Below are positions 63,599 to 64,000 of a stretch of 64,000 nt of DNA, one piece after another. A model generated the notes under the pieces. That model was given only the letters and a program-made list of their open reading frames with translations. It was not told where the DNA came from and did no database searches. Position 1 is the stretch's first letter, and each line of letters begins with the position of its first letter. The DNA is from Oceanihabitans gracilariae. GTDB lineage: Bacteria; Bacteroidota; Bacteroidia; Flavobacteriales; Flavobacteriaceae. Location: NCBI RefSeq assembly GCF_042684485.1, contig NZ_JBHULM010000011.1:744001-808000 (forward strand). Reading direction: 5' to 3'. The position numbers and the translations under genes are program-made.

Positions 63599-64000
63599 TT
63601 AAACTACTATTAACTCATTAATGCTCCAATATGCTAATAATTTTTCAATTTTACTAACATAATCTTCATATTTTAAAGGTTTTATAACATAACCTGCAAC
63701 ACCTGTTTTATAACACTCTAACAAATCTCTTTGATTGTTAGATGTCGTTAAAATTATTGTTGGTATGTACCTTAAAATGTCATCGTTTTTTAAGATTTTT
63801 AAAAATTCAATGCCATTAATTTTAGGCATATTTAAATCTAACAAAATAATATCTGGTAAATTATCTTTTTGCTCTAATAACTGTAGCGCATCTTCACCAT
63901 TATTAGCTTCAATTATGGTGTGGTCTAATTTTAATGTTGAAATTGTTCTATTCAATTTCATTATTTCTATCATGTCATCTTCAATAAGAAGAATTTTTAG
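63599..64000 (-). CDS. Single-domain response regulator, 5' truncated by window edge
   Basis: The frame is open to base 64000 and starts upstream of the window; the internal ATG at 63973 is not the start, since the preceding codons read LKILLIEDD, the beginning of a receiver domain. About 133 residues are visible: acidic pair in IEDD, phospho-acceptor Asp in DIILLDLNMPKING, Thr in IILTTSNN, and Lys in GYVIKPLKYEDY. It is a CheY/Rcp1-like receiver with no output domain. It lies 5 bp before the H-NOX gene and probably feeds the Hpt protein. Confidence 0.9.
   Translation of the reverse strand, partial: LKILLIEDDMIEIMKLNRTISTLKLDHTIIEANNGEDALQLLEQKDNLPDIILLDLNMPKINGIEFLKILKNDDILRYIPTIILTTSNNQRDLLECYKTGVAGYVIKPLKYEDYVSKIEKLLAYWSINELIVV

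Overview
The window is AT-rich (about one third GC by eye) and reads as a member of the Bacteroidota, most likely a marine Flavobacteriaceae. The reasons are a flexirubin-type pigment cluster with DarA/DarB, a type IX secretion sorting domain, promoter boxes matching the Bacteroidota TAnnTTTG consensus, weak Shine-Dalgarno sequences, and a dispersed palindromic repeat of the kind that gives spurious HSEHSEES peptides. No rRNA, tRNA, CRISPR, phage or intact insertion sequence was seen.

Region 1 (1-2417) holds the 3' part of a secreted protein and a small exported protein. Region 2 (2456-36570) is a large flexirubin (aryl-polyene/dialkylresorcinol) locus. A halogenase-like flavoenzyme and a tyrosine ammonia-lyase are divergent. 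A WG-repeat protein follows, then about 30 kb of tightly packed + strand genes. These encode a ketoreductase, several ketosynthases (two without active-site residues), two acyl carrier proteins, hotdog dehydratases/thioesterases, lysophospholipid-type acyltransferases, DarA/DarB, a methyltransferase, an ABC exporter, LolA/lipoprotein/beta-barrel envelope proteins, a glycosyltransferase, an MMPL-PlsC fusion, a desaturase-like flavoenzyme, a C45 acyltransferase-like lipoprotein and an acyl-CoA ligase. Together they can make coumarate, load it, extend and dehydrate it to the polyene, make the dialkylresorcinol partner, and export or anchor the ester.

Region 3 (36575-52597) looks like an exopolysaccharide/glycan locus: ManA, a small degenerate glycosyltransferase, a receiver-glycosyltransferase fusion, a large GT-C/PTPS-related membrane protein, a GH5-like glycosidase, a GT4 enzyme, a flippase, a STAS protein and a TPR/beta-barrel protein. 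It is interrupted by a 12-unit tandem array of a ~128-bp palindromic repeat (46941-48681) containing a GIY-YIG gene that looks inserted.

Region 4 (52679-57543) holds two thioredoxin-fold proteins, a T9SS cargo protein and a CAP-domain lipoprotein. Region 5 (57860-64000) is a compact minus-strand signalling operon: receiver, H-NOX, three-PAS histidine kinase, FIST protein, second histidine kinase, Hpt and a LytTR response regulator. H-NOX and FIST (NosP-type) are both known nitric-oxide sensor families.

The most interesting signal is a previously unlabelled DNA motif. Five minus-strand promoters in regions 3 and 4 share a 21-bp-spaced direct repeat (TGTAGAcgaatggta-N6-TGTAGAtaa). It sits 53-54 bp, or in one case exactly 21 bp closer at 33 bp, from a TAnnTTTG-like box. 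The geometry is that of LytTR binding sites. I infer that the region 5 phosphorelay controls the exopolysaccharide and surface-protein genes through its LytTR regulator.
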